A DNA stretch of 64,000 nt, taken from NCBI GenBank assembly GCA_029582165.1, contig CM055873.1:39096295-39160294 (forward strand), read 5' to 3'. The notes under the pieces are model-generated. The model had not been told where the DNA came from. It did no database searches and saw only the letters and a program-made list of their open reading frames with translations. This DNA comes from Portulaca oleracea. Lineage: Eukaryota; Streptophyta; Magnoliopsida; Caryophyllales; Portulacaceae. Numbering within the stretch: position 1 is the stretch's first letter; every line of letters begins with the position of its first letter. Of this stretch, positions 24,156 to 36,330 are shown one piece after another. The translations under genes and the position numbers were made by a program.

Positions 24156-24863
24156 TGTTGGCATTATTTCAAGAGTATAAAAAGATTATATAGCATGAGA
24201 AATAATGTGGAATAAGTATAAGGGTCATACATAGGATAAACATAAGTTATATGATCAACACAGGTCAATATAAGACCTACATGAGTCGCGCTGATCTCCA
24301 GAAAGTTAAATTAAACATTCTAGACTCAACACTGACTGTATTGCTCCAATACGGGCCGTGGTGCACCTACCAAACACCGTTTTGAGTCACAGAACCAGTT
24401 TAATGCTCCAACGACTATATAATCTTTAAGTCATAATCTTGTTTTAATACTAGATTTAAGCTCCCAACAACTATATTATCTTTATACGACATGGTCAATA
24501 GACTTAGTCAAGGTCAAGATACTCATTAAGGACCTTAATTAAGTCCTTTGACCAAGGGTATAAAGAGGGTGAGAAGTCTTCTACAAATAAGAGACATTCT
24601 CTAGTCATTTGAGCACAACCATCCTATCATCACATTCTATCGTTCTTGTCTAGACTGCAACTATACTAGAGTGTTTCAAGTGAGAAACAATATTCTTGAG
24701 TGTGTTAAGTGCTAAATTTTATCTCTTTGAACAATTATGATATAGTAAATTGTTCTTAAGGAAAGTGAGTTTGTCCACGACTCTTAGTGATATCCTAAGT
24801 AAGATAACCATTGGAATTTATACCATACTCTCTTTCATCCAACAATCTTAAGAACTATTTAAT

Positions 24864-25840
24864 ATGGCCTCACTTCGTAATATGTCTAGCAATTTTCAAA
24901 AGCTAGAACGATTTGAAGGAGTGGACTTTCGGCGTTGGCAAAGCAAGATGCATTTCTTGTTCACTACTCTCAATGTGGCCAATGTGCTTTACATTGAGAT
25001 CTCTCCCAAGACGGTTCAAACACCTTCAACCAAGAAGGCACAAGCGTCTTCAACCGAAAAGCCCCCCACAGAATCAACCGACAAGATATCCAAAAAAGCA
25101 AGGGATAAGGTGGGGAGAAGACACCTATGGAAGATGCGAAGGCTACCCGACAAAGGCTCAAGATGGAGAATGATGACTACATATGTCGAGGATAAATTTT
25201 CAATGGGATGAGCGATACTCTCTTCGATGTTTATCAACATGTGGAGATGGCCAAAAAGCTTTGGGAGATGCTTGAAGCTAAGTACATGTCAGAAGATGCA
25301 TCAAGTAAGAATTTTCTTGTTAGTCAATTCATGAAGTTTAAGATGGATGATAATAGGAAAAATTCTAGGTAGATCAATTTCATGAGATTCAACGTATTTT
25401 GAGTAACTTCAAGTAACACAACTTAAACATGGATGAATCTATAATCATATCTTCAATCATTGACAAGTTACCATCTTCTTGGAATAAGACTAAAAAGACA
25501 CTCATGCACCGGAAAGAGGCTATGTCGCTTGAAGGATTGGCTAACCATCTTCGGATTGAAGAAGAGTTACCCCTAGAAAATGACACCAAATAGCAATCTA
25601 AGCTCCATATGGTATATGAGAATAAGGGAAACAAGAATTAGAATAAGAGTCACAACAAAACTAGCAAGGGAATCCAAAAACCCAAGCAAGTTTGTTGGGA
25701 AGGTGACAAACAGGGGCACACAAAGAGAGAGTGTTACCAATTGAAAAAGAAGCATGGTCTTTTGAACAAAGATACATCAAAAGGCAAGAGCAAGGATAAG
25801 GAACCAAATTCCTTTGTGGCCATGATTAAGGATTAAATCA
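24864..25840 (+). pseudogene. Copia gag remnant
   Basis: ATG 24864 opens a Copia-type gag (FQKLERFEGVDFRRWQSKMH). The first frame ends at a stop after about 115 codons. Gag-like sequence resumes in other frames (VYQHVEMAKKLWEMLEAKYM near 25230) with several stops and frameshifts, up to a decayed CCHC region. Confidence 0.8.
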
Positions 25841-25842
25841 AT

Positions 25843-26223
25843 ATGGTCTCCATTGGAAGTAATGATTGGTATATAGACTTGAGAGCGTCAAGGCATGTTT
25901 GCATTGTCAAGAGTTTTTTCAAGACTCTCAAACCTGGCGATTTGGCGAATGATGGTGTGAAACTCTACATGGGCAACAACTGTCCGGTTAAAGTTGAAGG
26001 CATTGGGCAAGTGGAACTCACTTTCACTTTCAGGAAAACTTTGCTTTTGAATGATGTGTATTTAGCTCCGGAAGTTTGTAAGAATCTTGTATCTGGTTAT
26101 CTTCTTAGTAAGTTTGGTTTTATGAAAGTTTATGATGTGGATAACTATGCACTATTTCTAAGGGAGAGACTTTTGTTGGGAAAATATATGCTAATTGTGA
26201 AATGTTTAAGTTTAATGTTATAA
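25843..26223 (+). pseudogene. Copia protease/pre-integrase remnant
   Basis: 126-codon open stretch, similar to the Copia aspartic-protease and GAG-pre-integrase junction (NDWYIDLRASRHVC, then VKVEGIGQVEL and LAPEVCKNLVSG). The catalytic D-[ST]-G-A motif reads DLRA, so protease activity is not expected. It ends before any integrase catalytic region. Confidence 0.75.
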
Positions 26224-26329
26224 GAAATAAATCTAGGAAAAAAATTGTGTGCAAAGAGTAAGAAAGATGGTTCAATTCATACAAAAACTAAAAGCTTTAA
26301 TCAACTATTTAGTGTGTAATAAGCGGCGT

Positions 26330-27010
26330 TACCTAATGTGAAATTTCACTGGCGCGTGATAGTAAAGTGTTTGTATTATATATTTCTAGCGTATCCATGG
26401 TATTATTCTAGTGCACTTAAGGTGTGGATTGTAATGTATAAAGTGGCGTGCATGTCCATTACTATTCACAAAAGTTCCTACGGTGACATGCATGTGCAAT
26501 ATATGACATACGTAGTAGTGTGTTCATGTTGTCAATTTATTGTGTATTCAGTAGCATTATCCAATATGTAATTTTCGCAGAGCAAATAGCTAGTAGTGTG
26601 CTTATGATATTATTTTAGTGTGTTTATACTTCAAGTTGTAGTGTGCAAAATAATGTGCATGTCAACTACTATTCACAAAATTTCTTTAGTGAGCTGAATA
26701 TATGTATTGTTGCATGTGTAGTATTTGACCTCCTAGTGTGTATTAGTAGCATTATCTAACGTGCAGTTCTTCCTGAGCATAGTGTTAGTATAGTGTTTGT
26801 ACACTGTAATTATAAGGTGCTTGTGATAATAGCTTAGTCTACTTATGCTTTAGGCTGCAATATACTTAGTTTCTATTATAAGCGAAACATATGTATTAGT
26901 GTCCAACATGTGACCCCCTAGTGTGAATTTATTGTCAAGTTATTGTACTTAAGGTTTCGGCATAGTGTCTAAGGTAGTGTGCATGTCCATTTCTATTTAT
27001 ATAGTGTAGT
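26330..27010. repeat. Degenerate tandem-like repeats with gtgtgcatgtcc...attactattcacaaaa
   Basis: Three diverged units: about 26440, 26655 and 26970 each start (g)tgcatgtc(c/a)a(t/c)t(a/t)ctatt. Phrases such as tagtgtg, gtagcattatc and aacatgtgac recur at similar offsets, giving a spacing of about 210-320 bp. No coding sense. Confidence 0.5.
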
Positions 27011-27253
27011 TATGGTTTGCTTGGGCTCAATTTGGTTACAAAAGGCTCAACTTGAACCTCATCGAGATTTTAAAGTCAAGGTTTGAGCTTGACTCAAAAG
27101 CTCGGCTAGGTTCAACTTTAATATTTCTTTGAAATTTAAAATTCCTTAACTTCAAAGAAAAATCATGAAAATTGCAGGTATTTATTAAACTTAACTAGAA
27201 GGTGACATTTTCTTACCATAAGGGTATAATCAAGAAAAGTTAAAAATATTAGA

Positions 27254-28388
27254 TAATACATGCCTCACCCCCTCTCTATTCCAGATCGAACTTATCATCC
27301 CGAGGCCAGATGAAGAAGTTGTCCTCAAGACCACCTCCCAAGATTTTCGGGCTTTGACCATCTTCATTTCAAGGTTCAGGCCAAGTGGTTTTGAGGTTAT
27401 GACCGCTGTAATCACTACTTGGGGTAGCCCCGAGGCCCCTCGGAATCTCTAAAGGGGAATATTACCCTCGATAAGATAATAAGGTGACTTGGGTTCAACA
27501 TGGGAGACAAAGATCCAAAGAAGTGAGGGGAAAGGGATACTGCACAAGCATGTTGTGCATTGCAAGAGCATGCCATGCTGCAAGCCTGCAATTAAGAGGA
27601 AGAAAAAGAATCGAGTTTGACACGATTGTGCCATAGAGGGCACGACTGTGCCAAACTCGACTCCACAAGCAAGTTTTGGATGAAATAAAGTAGCACGATC
27701 GTGCCATCTATGCATGCTTGAGAAATCAAATGCGTCGTCTCCTTCTCTTTCTAGCTTTGGGTTTTCTCATTTTTCCATTTAACTTTTCTTAGTTACCCTT
27801 CCCCATTCAAATACATTTGTCAGGTTTAATATAGATCCTTGGGTTGTAATGGTGGGCCATCTTAGCCCTTGATTTTGGGTACTCCTAAAGATTTACCCTA
27901 ATTTCTTGCTTATAGTCTTGGCTTTAAAAAGGCGTAACTCAGACTTTGATGAAATGAAATTTGGTATTTTTGAGACCGGCTCAGAAACCTCTTAATCTTT
28001 AACCTTATTGGTGGTGATTGAACCTTTTCTTTAGTTATTGCTTGGTGCTTCTTTAGAGTAATCATGGTGGGGAGTCATTGAATGGTTGATACCTGTTGGT
28101 GATGCCATCCTTTATACAAGTATTGATCTTTTACAGATCATTTGGTGAGTTTACTCTTTAGAATGATCGATCATATCTTCCTCTTTTATTGTTATTGTTG
28201 AGTAATCTTAAAGTTTAATGATGTAGTGCTAGTATTTGGGGTTGTTTTTGTGATAATCCTATGTTTGATGGTCTTTTAGAGTTTGTAGAAATCATAGATT
28301 TGAGCCTTTGTGTTTCTAGACGCGAAAACTTGACTTGAGGACCTAAATACATGTTAAAGCTTACACATTCCGTGAGGAACATGCATCA
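27254..28388 (+). repeat. 5' LTR of the Ty3 element
   Basis: 1135 bp, ending ACATGCATCA. The first bases are TAATAC where the 3' LTR has TGATAC, so the canonical TG has mutated to TA. Contains palindromes of the GGCACGATCGTGCC type at 27619, 27639 and 27692. Confidence 0.9.
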
Positions 28389-28440
28389 AATTGGTATAAA
28401 AGCTTAGGAGAGTTAGATTGGTTTTGTTCTTGCTAAATAT

Positions 28441-29290
28441 TGTTGGGAATGTCCCGACAATGTTTGATATACATGGAGATTAAACCAAAGTAATATAGTA
28501 ATTATATGTCTTGTTAGAGATCGCTATAATTAGTGATTGAATATGTTTAATTACAACTATATTATTTGGTCCTACTGGGTCACACGAGTCAGTGCCCTGG
28601 AACAATGTATGTAACCTAAGTGATATTGTATCACGTTTATAAAAGTTGGAAATTGATTTCTGTGAGAAATCAGCCCAACACGGACCGAATTGGGTTCAAC
28701 ATGGACCGTATTGACCCAACACGGTCCGTGGTGTCTATTGGCCGAATTAATGGAATTTTTGGAGACCAACACGGACCATGTTGATTCAACACGGACCGTG
28801 TTGGGCCTCAGAAATCCGCCGTTGCGTTAAGCCGACCCCTTAGGGTTTTGAACCCTTTCCCTATGTTTTCTAAACACTATATAAAGGGGTCTCTAAGAGA
28901 GATTATTAAACACCAACTGCCTGAGACTCTTAGAGAGATACCAGGGTGATTTCCTGAGTTCCTCTCTCTTTTAGTTTGCAGTTATTGTTTCAGGAAACAT
29001 TCTCTGTTTCCTGAGACATTCACATATACCACTCACATACATCTTAGATTGAGATTCGTCTCGATCGGGTCGATCTAGCAATCAGGTTCCCGGAGTGTTG
29101 CGTGGACTTTTCAGTAGAGGGTTTCAGCATTGGAATCTGGAAGGTCAACCTCTTCTTCAGCAGGAATTAGCGATCAGGTATAATTACTAAAGCCTCTGCA
29201 GTTATTTTTTGATTAATTGTTTATAACTGTTATAATATTCCGCCAATTAATCTGTATCTGTTTAGGAAATAGATAACCTAAAACCTAACA
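28441..29290 (+). mobile_element. Solo LTR nested in the Ty3 element
   Basis: 850 bp from TGTTGGGAATGTCCC to ACCTAACA, 36 bp downstream of the Ty3 primer site. It contains a TATA-like tataaagggg near 28881 and five copies of the CAACACGGACCGTGTTG palindrome (28676, 28697, 28717, 28767, 28787). No coding region. A target duplication is not clear (aatat left, atttc right), so the exact ends may be off by a few bases. Confidence 0.7.
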
Positions 29291-29499
29291 ATTTCCCCAT
29301 TATATGTTCTGTTTTGTTCTTGGATATTTTACCGCTAAGTTGGGCATTTGTTTGGTGTTGTTCTTAGTGGATTTGGGTTGTATTTGGTGTGTGGTTGTTG
29401 GACCTTGTGTTGGAGTATTGTTGGAATAAGCTAGTATGGTTGTGTTGGTTGATGTTTCATGTGTATGGATAGTTGGGTGTTGGTACTCTTGTGGTATTG

Positions 29500-31200
29500 C
29501 TCATTATTTATCATTCCCATTGCCGGTATCACCCCATTTTCCTCCACAAAGTAGCCTCTCTAAACTCAACAAAACTCCCCAAGTACAAAGGACCCTACGC
29601 CTCATCCAATCATCGTTACCTTAACCCATTAAATCCTGTAACTCCACAAGATCCCCTCCTCGTCTAGTCAAATGGGTGAACGAGAACTCCCCCTTTTGAC
29701 CAAACTCCAATCCCCAATCCCAAGTTAACCTCAAGCAGACTTTACAACGACTTGCGGATGGCCAACAATTGATTGTGAACAACCAAAGCATACTTCAAAG
29801 ATAAGTTGGTGAATTTGTAGGATCTATAGAAGATCTACACCTTCAGTTTAAAGGATACTAGAAGGGAATCCCCAAATGTCACTCCTCCAGCGAATTGGTT
29901 GTCATCCTCCTCCCGGTCGAGCTGATTCTCACCCTCGTGGCCCTTGAGGAAGTATCGACTTTGATGAAGTTGGATCAGTTGAAGGCTCGGGGTATGCTTC
30001 CTCCTTAGAGGTTCTTCGTAAGCGTTGACCCCATGATGACTTGGGTGACCTCCAAGTAGAGCCTCCTACGTACCTATGATGGTAGTTCCAACCCTGATGA
30101 TAACTTTGAGTGAGTTCGGCCATAGAGAGGATATTCGAGATTAAGGAGTATGATGAAGTCAAACAATTCAAGATTTCCATCTTACAACTCACCAAGTACG
30201 CCTCCTTGTCGTATGTGAATCTCAAGAAACAAAGGTTCAAGGATGGCAAGTCCCGAATTAGAACTTGGGAGAAGTTGGAGAAGTATATGGAGTGATGATT
30301 TGTGCCTTTAAGCTACAAACAAGATCAACCAATTGTTTTCACTCAAGCAAGGGTTTAAAAGTGTTTCGCAATATATTTAAAATTTGAGTGACTCTTGATG
30401 AAGTGTGACACCCAAGAGTCCCAAGAGCAACTCATGGCTCGGTTTCTCAATGGCCTTGATTACAAAATTTTCTCCAAGGTCAAGATGTATGGCTACGACT
30501 CCCTTATTGATCTACACAAGCTAGCCATTCTCATTTAATAAAGGAGAAAGAAGAAGAAAGAAAGATCCATCTCCTTCACCGAGAGTGGTTCTATGGCCAA
30601 AGGTAGTGGCTCTAAGGGTTATACTCCTTCAAGGTTTCCTAGGCCTATCGTTGTTACGCAATCGAGTCCTAAGGAGCAACCTAACACACTCAAGGGATGC
30701 AAGTGCTTCAAGTGTCATGTCTATGGCCACTAGCAAGCCGACTACCCCACCAAGAGAGTTATAACCCTTCAAGAGATTGAGGAAATTGAGGAAGTTGTTC
30801 TAGAGGAGACGACTTAATAAGATGATGATGAGTAAGAGAATAAAGAGGTGATCTCCGGGAATGTTGAGGCTACATTATAGTTGATGCTGAATATGGTTAG
30901 GTTCTAGTCCTTTGAAGGTCTTGTCACATCGAAGAGGGACCTCGAAACAAGATCCAACGTGAAATGATCTTTCGCACTCGATGCAAAATCCAAGACACAA
31001 TTTGCAATGTGATCATCGATAGTAGAAGTTGTACAAATGTGGCATCCTCTACACTCATCGAGAAGTTGAATCTTCCAGTTGTTGCTCATCCTCAACCATG
31101 TTCCCTTAAATGACTCAATGATTCCATTGAAGTGAAGGTAAACCAACAATCTCTTATTTCATTTTCAATTGCCCTTACAGAGATGTGTTATGCGACATTA
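29500..31200 (+). pseudogene. Ty3 gag and protease remnant
   Basis: Gag-like sequence is readable in pieces: RIFEIKEYDEVKQFKISILQ in the frame 30110-30295, then a region near 30410-30520, then a zinc-knuckle-like CFKCHVYGH near 30709-30735 followed at once by a stop. A protease-like IIDSRSCTNVAS lies near 31010-31045. Many stops and frame changes; not translatable. Confidence 0.7.
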
Positions 31201-31719
31201 TTCCTATGGATGCATGTTATGAGTTGCTTCATCATCCATGGCAATTTGATCGAGGAGTAATGCATGACGGTATCAAGAACACATACTTACTGCTCATGGG
31301 CAAGGAACTGATTGTACTCAACCCCTTACCTCCTAACAAACTTAACAAAACTATAGTCGAGGCGAGGCGAGAATTGAGAAGAAAAATCATCTTATGAGTG
31401 AAACACGGGAAGACCGAGCCTTGAGAAAGGGAAACAAGTCCTAACATTACTCTTTCTCGAAAGTAATCAATGTGAAGAAGTGAAACCCTTAGCTCTACAT
31501 GTGAAACTTCTCCTCTCCCAATCCATGATGTCTTTCCCGAGGATCTCCTTATGGCCTTCCACTAATTTGGGGTATTGAGCATCAAATTAACTTGGTTCCT
31601 TGGTCCATTCTTCCCAACAAGCTAGCAAACTTATCATTGCAACCCCAAAGAAACCAAAGAACTCTAACACCAAGTTGAAGAACTCATCGCCCAAGGTTAT
31701 GTTCGTGAGAACATGAGCC

Positions 31720-32340
31720 CAAGCTCTGTAGCGGCCCTTCAAGTGCACGTCGAAGAAAGATAGGACGTATCAGATATGTGTCGACAGTCGTGCTATCAAT
31801 AACATAACGGTTAAGTATTGATACTAGATACCTCGTCTTGATGATTTATTGCAAGAGTTATATGGTGCCACTGTATTCTCCAAGATTGATCTACGGAGTG
31901 GCTACCATAAAATTCGCATGAAGCAAAGGGTGGTCTCTATGAATGACTAGTGATGCCTTTTAGACTTCCAACGCACCTAGCACATTCATGAGGTTGATGA
32001 ACGAAGTCCTTAGACCATGTCTTGGTAAGTTCGTGGTGGTGTATTTCGATGACATCTTACTCTACTCTCGGAATGAAGAAGTTCACATGCAACACCTGAA
32101 GGAAGTCTTTAAGATTCTTCGAGCACAAAAGCTCTTTGGCAAACTTGAGAAGTGCGAATTCCTTCCCCGTAAGGTGACTTTGTTAGGTTATGTGGTGTTA
32201 TGAGAAAAAATCTCCATGGATGAATCTAAAGTAGAAGCAATCCAGTCTTGGCCTACACCTTCCACCATTATCGAGATTCGAAGCTTCCATGACCTTGCCT
32301 CATTTTATAGGTACTTTATTCAGAACAACCTTGATGGAAC
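31720..32340 (+). pseudogene. Ty3 reverse transcriptase remnant
   Basis: The longest open piece, 31988-32203, has the YFDDILLYS catalytic motif with upstream RT similarity in other frames ([11 protein letters not shown] near 31885). It breaks at an in-frame TGA just after LLGYVVL. Confidence 0.85.
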
Positions 32341-32350
32341 CTAGAACTGA

Positions 32351-32810
32351 GTGTTTGAAGAAACGGTCTTCAGTAGGACCCCAAAGGCTAAAGTGGCCTT
32401 TAAGTCCATCAAAGAGAAGCTATCTGGCACTCTGGTTTTGGCGCTTTCAAATTTTGATCATTTGTTCGAGGTAGAGTGTGATACAAGTGGTGTGGGAATT
32501 GGTACAATTTTGATCCAAGACAAGAGGCTCATAGCTTATTTTAGTGAAAAATTCAGTGGGTCCCGCCTCAACTACAGTATATATGACAAGGAGTTCTATG
32601 TCATGGTGAGAACCCTTAATCATTGGCCACAATATCTTCGACCTAAGGAGTTTGTGTTGCACTTAGATCATGAAACATTCAAATACCTCAACGGTCAACA
32701 TAAATTGAATGCCCGACGGGCCAAATAGGTAGAATTCATGCAATCTTTCAACTTTATAGCCAAGCACAAGAAGGGGAGCTCCAACATTGTGGCCGATGCT
32801 ATCTAGAAGG
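32351..32810 (+). pseudogene. Ty3 RNase H remnant
   Basis: 125 open codons with [31 protein letters not shown] and [13 protein letters not shown], in the order of plant Ty3 RNase H. It ends at a TAG where relatives continue toward integrase. Confidence 0.85.
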
Positions 32811-32819
32811 TATTCTTTA

Positions 32820-34075
32820 TTTCATTGTTGAAGCTAAATTGTTTGGGTTTTCTTGCATGAAAGATTCTTATAGGAATGATCCCGACTTTGGTTCTTACTT
32901 TGTTGATGAACATGTTGACTTTAAGTCTTTTTTTGTGAAGCATGATGGCTTCTTATTTAGGGTAACAAACTATGTGTTCCTTATTGTCCCCTTAGAAAGT
33001 TGATTGTGAAGGAAGTACATGGAGGTGGGTTGGATAGACATTTTGGGTTGAACAAAACGGTTGAAATGCTTAGGAAGTACTTCTTTTGGCCCAAGATGGT
33101 TGGTGATGTTCAAGATGTGGTGTGCAAGTGTGTTATGTGTCATAAGGCTAAGAGTCACTTCCACCAAGGGTTGTATACTCCTTTGTCTATCTTTCAATAC
33201 CCTTGGGAGGATGTTAGCATGAATTTTATAGTGCCCTTACGTCGGACGGTTTGGGGTGTTGATGTTATTCTATTGGTTGTGGACCGATTTTCAAAAGTGG
33301 CTCATTTTTTGCTTGTGCAAATACCGACGATTACATTGCTCATTTATACTTCCAGGAAATTGTCATGCTACATGGAATTCCCAAGATGTGTTTGATCAAG
33401 ATACTAAGTTGATAGGTCATTTTTGGAGGACATTGTGGAGGTGGACGCTAAGCTCTTATTTAACACTGCCTATCGCCTTCAAATGGATAGACAAACTGAG
33501 ATTGTGAATGGGGTGATTGGAAATCTCTTGAGGAGCTTGATCAAGAGTAATGTGCGAGAATAGGATTTAAGGTTGCCACTTGCTGAGTTTGCCTTTAACA
33601 AGGCTCCTTCCTATGCTACGAGGATCTATCCCTTTGAAGCCTTGTATGAAGCGAATCCTCTTTCACCCATTGATCTCATTCCATTGTCGGTTGATGGATA
33701 GGGAAATGTTGAGGCCTATACTAGGGTTAAGGACATTAAGCAAGTTCATCAACAAATAAGATCTCATATCGAAAAGGTGAATGAGAAGTATAAAGCTAGG
33801 GTAAACAAGCATCAGAAGGGTTACTTATTCTAGCCAAGTGACAAAGTTTGGCATCAGTTGTACAAGGAGTGATTTCCATCTTTAAGGAAAAACAAACCAC
33901 TACCAAGGGGAGATGGACCATTCATGGTGCTTGAAAAGGTCGGCGATGGTGTGTACAAGTTTGAGTTTCCTGGTGAAATGGCCAATGTGTCATCTACATT
34001 CAACATTGGGGATTTCATGTTGTATCTTGAGGAGGAAAAGGAGCATGAGAATTTGAGGGAAAATGCTTCTCAATA
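32820..34075 (+). pseudogene. Ty3 integrase remnant
   Basis: Zinc-binding region H...H...CKCVMCHKAK at about 33010-33145, then PWEDVSMNFIVPLRRTVWGV near 33204. Frames then shift through the core domain (33390-33690). A C-terminal stretch near 33900-34075 is open (GDGPFMVLEKVGDGVYKFEF) up to a TAA. No complete D,D(35)E core is readable in one frame. Confidence 0.8.
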
Positions 34076-34083
34076 AGGGAGGG

Positions 34084-35242
34084 TGATACGTGCCTCACCC
34101 CTTCTCTATCAGAGGCCGAAATCATCACTAGAAGAAGAAGTCGTCCTCAAGACCACCTCCCAAGATCTTCGGGCTTTTACCACCTTCATTTCGAGGTTTG
34201 GGTCAAGTGGTTTTGAGGTTATGACTCCAGTAAGCGCTACTTGAAGTATCCCCAAGGCCCCTCTAGGTTTAAAGGAGAGCTTTATCCTCGGTAAGACAAT
34301 AAGGTAAGTTGGAAATATGAGAGACGAAGATTTAAAGAAGTGAGGGGAAAAGGATATAACAAGAACATGTTGAGTAGTTGCACGAGTGTGCCATGTTGGA
34401 GTCAAGAGGATGAAGGAGAATCATGTTTGACACGATCGGGCCATTGAGGGACAGGATCGTGCCACCGCTTCTCGGGCATGGGGCACGATCGTGCCATATC
34501 TTGGAACGATGGTGCCAAACTCGACTCATAAGCAAGTTTTAGAGGAAAATCAAATGGTACGATCCTATCGTCCAGTGGCACGATCATGCTATCTACGCAG
34601 GCCTGAGAAATCAAACCCATCATCTCCTTCTCTTTTTAGCTTTAGGTTTTCTTATTTTTTTCGTATAATTTTAATTTCCTTAGTTATCCTTCCCATTCAG
34701 ATACATTTGTAAGGTTTAATCTAGACCCTTGGTTTGTAATGATGGGCTCATCTTGGCCCTTGCTTTTGTGTGATCCTAGATATTTACCCTAATTCATTAC
34801 TTATAGTCTTGGCTTGGAAAGGGAGTGACTCGGACTTTGATGAAATGAAATTTGGTACTTTTGAGACTAACTCAAAAACCTCTCAATCTTTATCCTTCTT
34901 GGTGGTGATTGAACATTTTCTTTAGTGATTGCTTGGTGCTTCTTTAGAGTAATCATGATGGGGAGTCATTGAATGGTTGATGCTTATTGGTGGTGTCATC
35001 CTTTATACAAGTATTGATTTTTCACAGACAGGTGGTGAGTTTACTCTTTAGAATGATCATATATATCTTCCTCTTTTATTGTTACTGTTGAGTAATCTTG
35101 AAGTTTAATAGTAGTGCTATTTAGGGTTGTTTCAAGTTTGCTGAAATTGCATATTTAGGGCTTTGTGGTTTTTGATACCAAATTTGACTTGGGGATCTAA
35201 ATATATATTAAATTTGACACATTTCATGAGGAACATGCATCA
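34084..35242 (+). repeat. 3' LTR of the Ty3 element
   Basis: 1159 bp, TGATACGTGCC...ACATGCATCA. Palindromes of the GGCACGATCGTGCC type start at 34429, 34450, 34482 and 34503. Confidence 0.9.
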
Positions 35243-35247
35243 TTAGA

Positions 35248-35767
35248 GCTTGACTTTTACAGAGCTTAACTAGAAAAGAAAATTGACACATTTATGCTCT
35301 CATATTAAATTTTATCATCTAAATTAATATGTAGTATAATATATCCATGGAACAAAAACTATGATACCCAGCAAGTGCACGAGTGTAAATATAACATGTA
35401 TCAAGGTCGTTCCCACAGAGACTTTGCTTAGCTACATATCCAACTAGCCTTCTACCTAATCACTAAATTAATCAAATTTTGAATTGGTTTCTTTTCTAAA
35501 CTATGCAAACGTAACAAGCAATAAAAATTCTAGGGATTAACAAATGAATAAAAGCCATTCAGGGGATTAAGCATAAGTGTTCTATTGTGGAGTTTTTGGG
35601 TTTAGTAAGGTTGTCAGGGATGGTGTTTAAGTAAACGAGGCATCGGTTTGTTAGAGTTTTCAAAATATAAAGCAGTAAATTAAGCAATACCACTAATTTA
35701 ACCTAAGTACGAATTGAAAACAGAATATAACAAGGAAAACTGCAAGTATTAAATTTCACTAAAACTA
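35248..35767. other. Spacer with an unidentified dispersed repeat
   Basis: Contains tatcaaggtcgttcccacag near 35400, a phrase I associate with dispersed plant repeats, but I cannot assign it. No genes. Confidence 0.4.
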
Positions 35768-36330
35768 ATAGGATTTTTGGATGATAATATACCGACCTTT
35801 TGGGTATTGGATTGTAATATACTGACCTTTACTATTGGACATCAATATCACTGACCTTTATTACTAGATGACATTATTGTATCAACAGTAACTAAGGGGG
35901 TGATGAACCGGTCTTTATACTAACGTGGCTTATGGACGGTAAAAAATCTTGCCCAACCCAATAATCCCGTTAACCCTTCCGCTTTTCTCACTAGCCTACA
36001 TTACAAAACATTGGTTGTTTGTGTTTCACATCAGTATGGAGACTGATTTACCACCCCCTTAGTCACTGTGTTGGGTCCGATTTTTTTTAAACTTGGGTTA
36101 GTGAGTAAAACGGAGGGGCTAACGTGGTTACTGGGCAATGACCGATTATTTTCCCCCGTCTTCTAGGTCAGCACAGACTAATTCACCATTCATCACCCGC
36201 TTAGTTGCTGTTGGTATAATAATCTCACCTAAGTATAAAAGTCAGTGATATTGTTGTCCAATAATAAAGGTCGGTATATTACAATCCAGTACCCCTAAAA
36301 GTCAGTAGATTATCGTCCAATATTCCTAAA
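35768..36330. mobile_element. Foldback MITE with repeat-built arms (copy 2)
   Basis: Left arm units (tttggatgataatataccgacc, ttggattgtaatatactgacc, ttggacatcaatatcactgacc) are mirrored as reverse complements on the right (gtcagtgatattgttgtccaa, ggtcggtatattacaatcca, gtcagtagattatcgtccaa). About 563 bp, non-coding. Same architecture as 7146-7548 and 50881-51365. Confidence 0.8.

Larger units (their letters stand above)
24156..26230 (+). mobile_element. Decayed, truncated Copia (Ty1) retrotransposon
   Basis: 5' LTR 24156-24844 (TGTTGG...CCAACA, 689 bp) is related to the LTRs at 10045 and 17081. It is followed by leader atcttaagaactat, a gag start at 24864, a zinc-knuckle region near 25690-25740, and a protease region from 25843. 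Integrase, RT and the 3' LTR are absent, so the right part is deleted or unrecognisable. Confidence 0.8.
27254..35242 (+). mobile_element. Ty3/gypsy LTR retrotransposon, decayed, with a nested solo LTR
   Basis: LTRs 27254-28388 and 34084-35242 are flanked by a perfect TTAGA duplication (27249-27253 and 35243-35247). Primer-binding site at 28392-28405 (tggtataaaagctt) resembles the initiator tRNA-Met type. A purine tract, aataagggaggg, lies just before the 3' LTR. Gene order gag, protease, RT, RNase H, integrase identifies Ty3/gypsy. All reading frames carry stops. Total 7989 bp, including the 850-bp solo LTR at 28441. Confidence 0.9.

Noticed and set aside
30904..31149. Minus-strand open frame inside the Ty3 element
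   Set aside because: Shadow of the plus-strand protease region (IIDSRSCTNVAS); no independent similarity.
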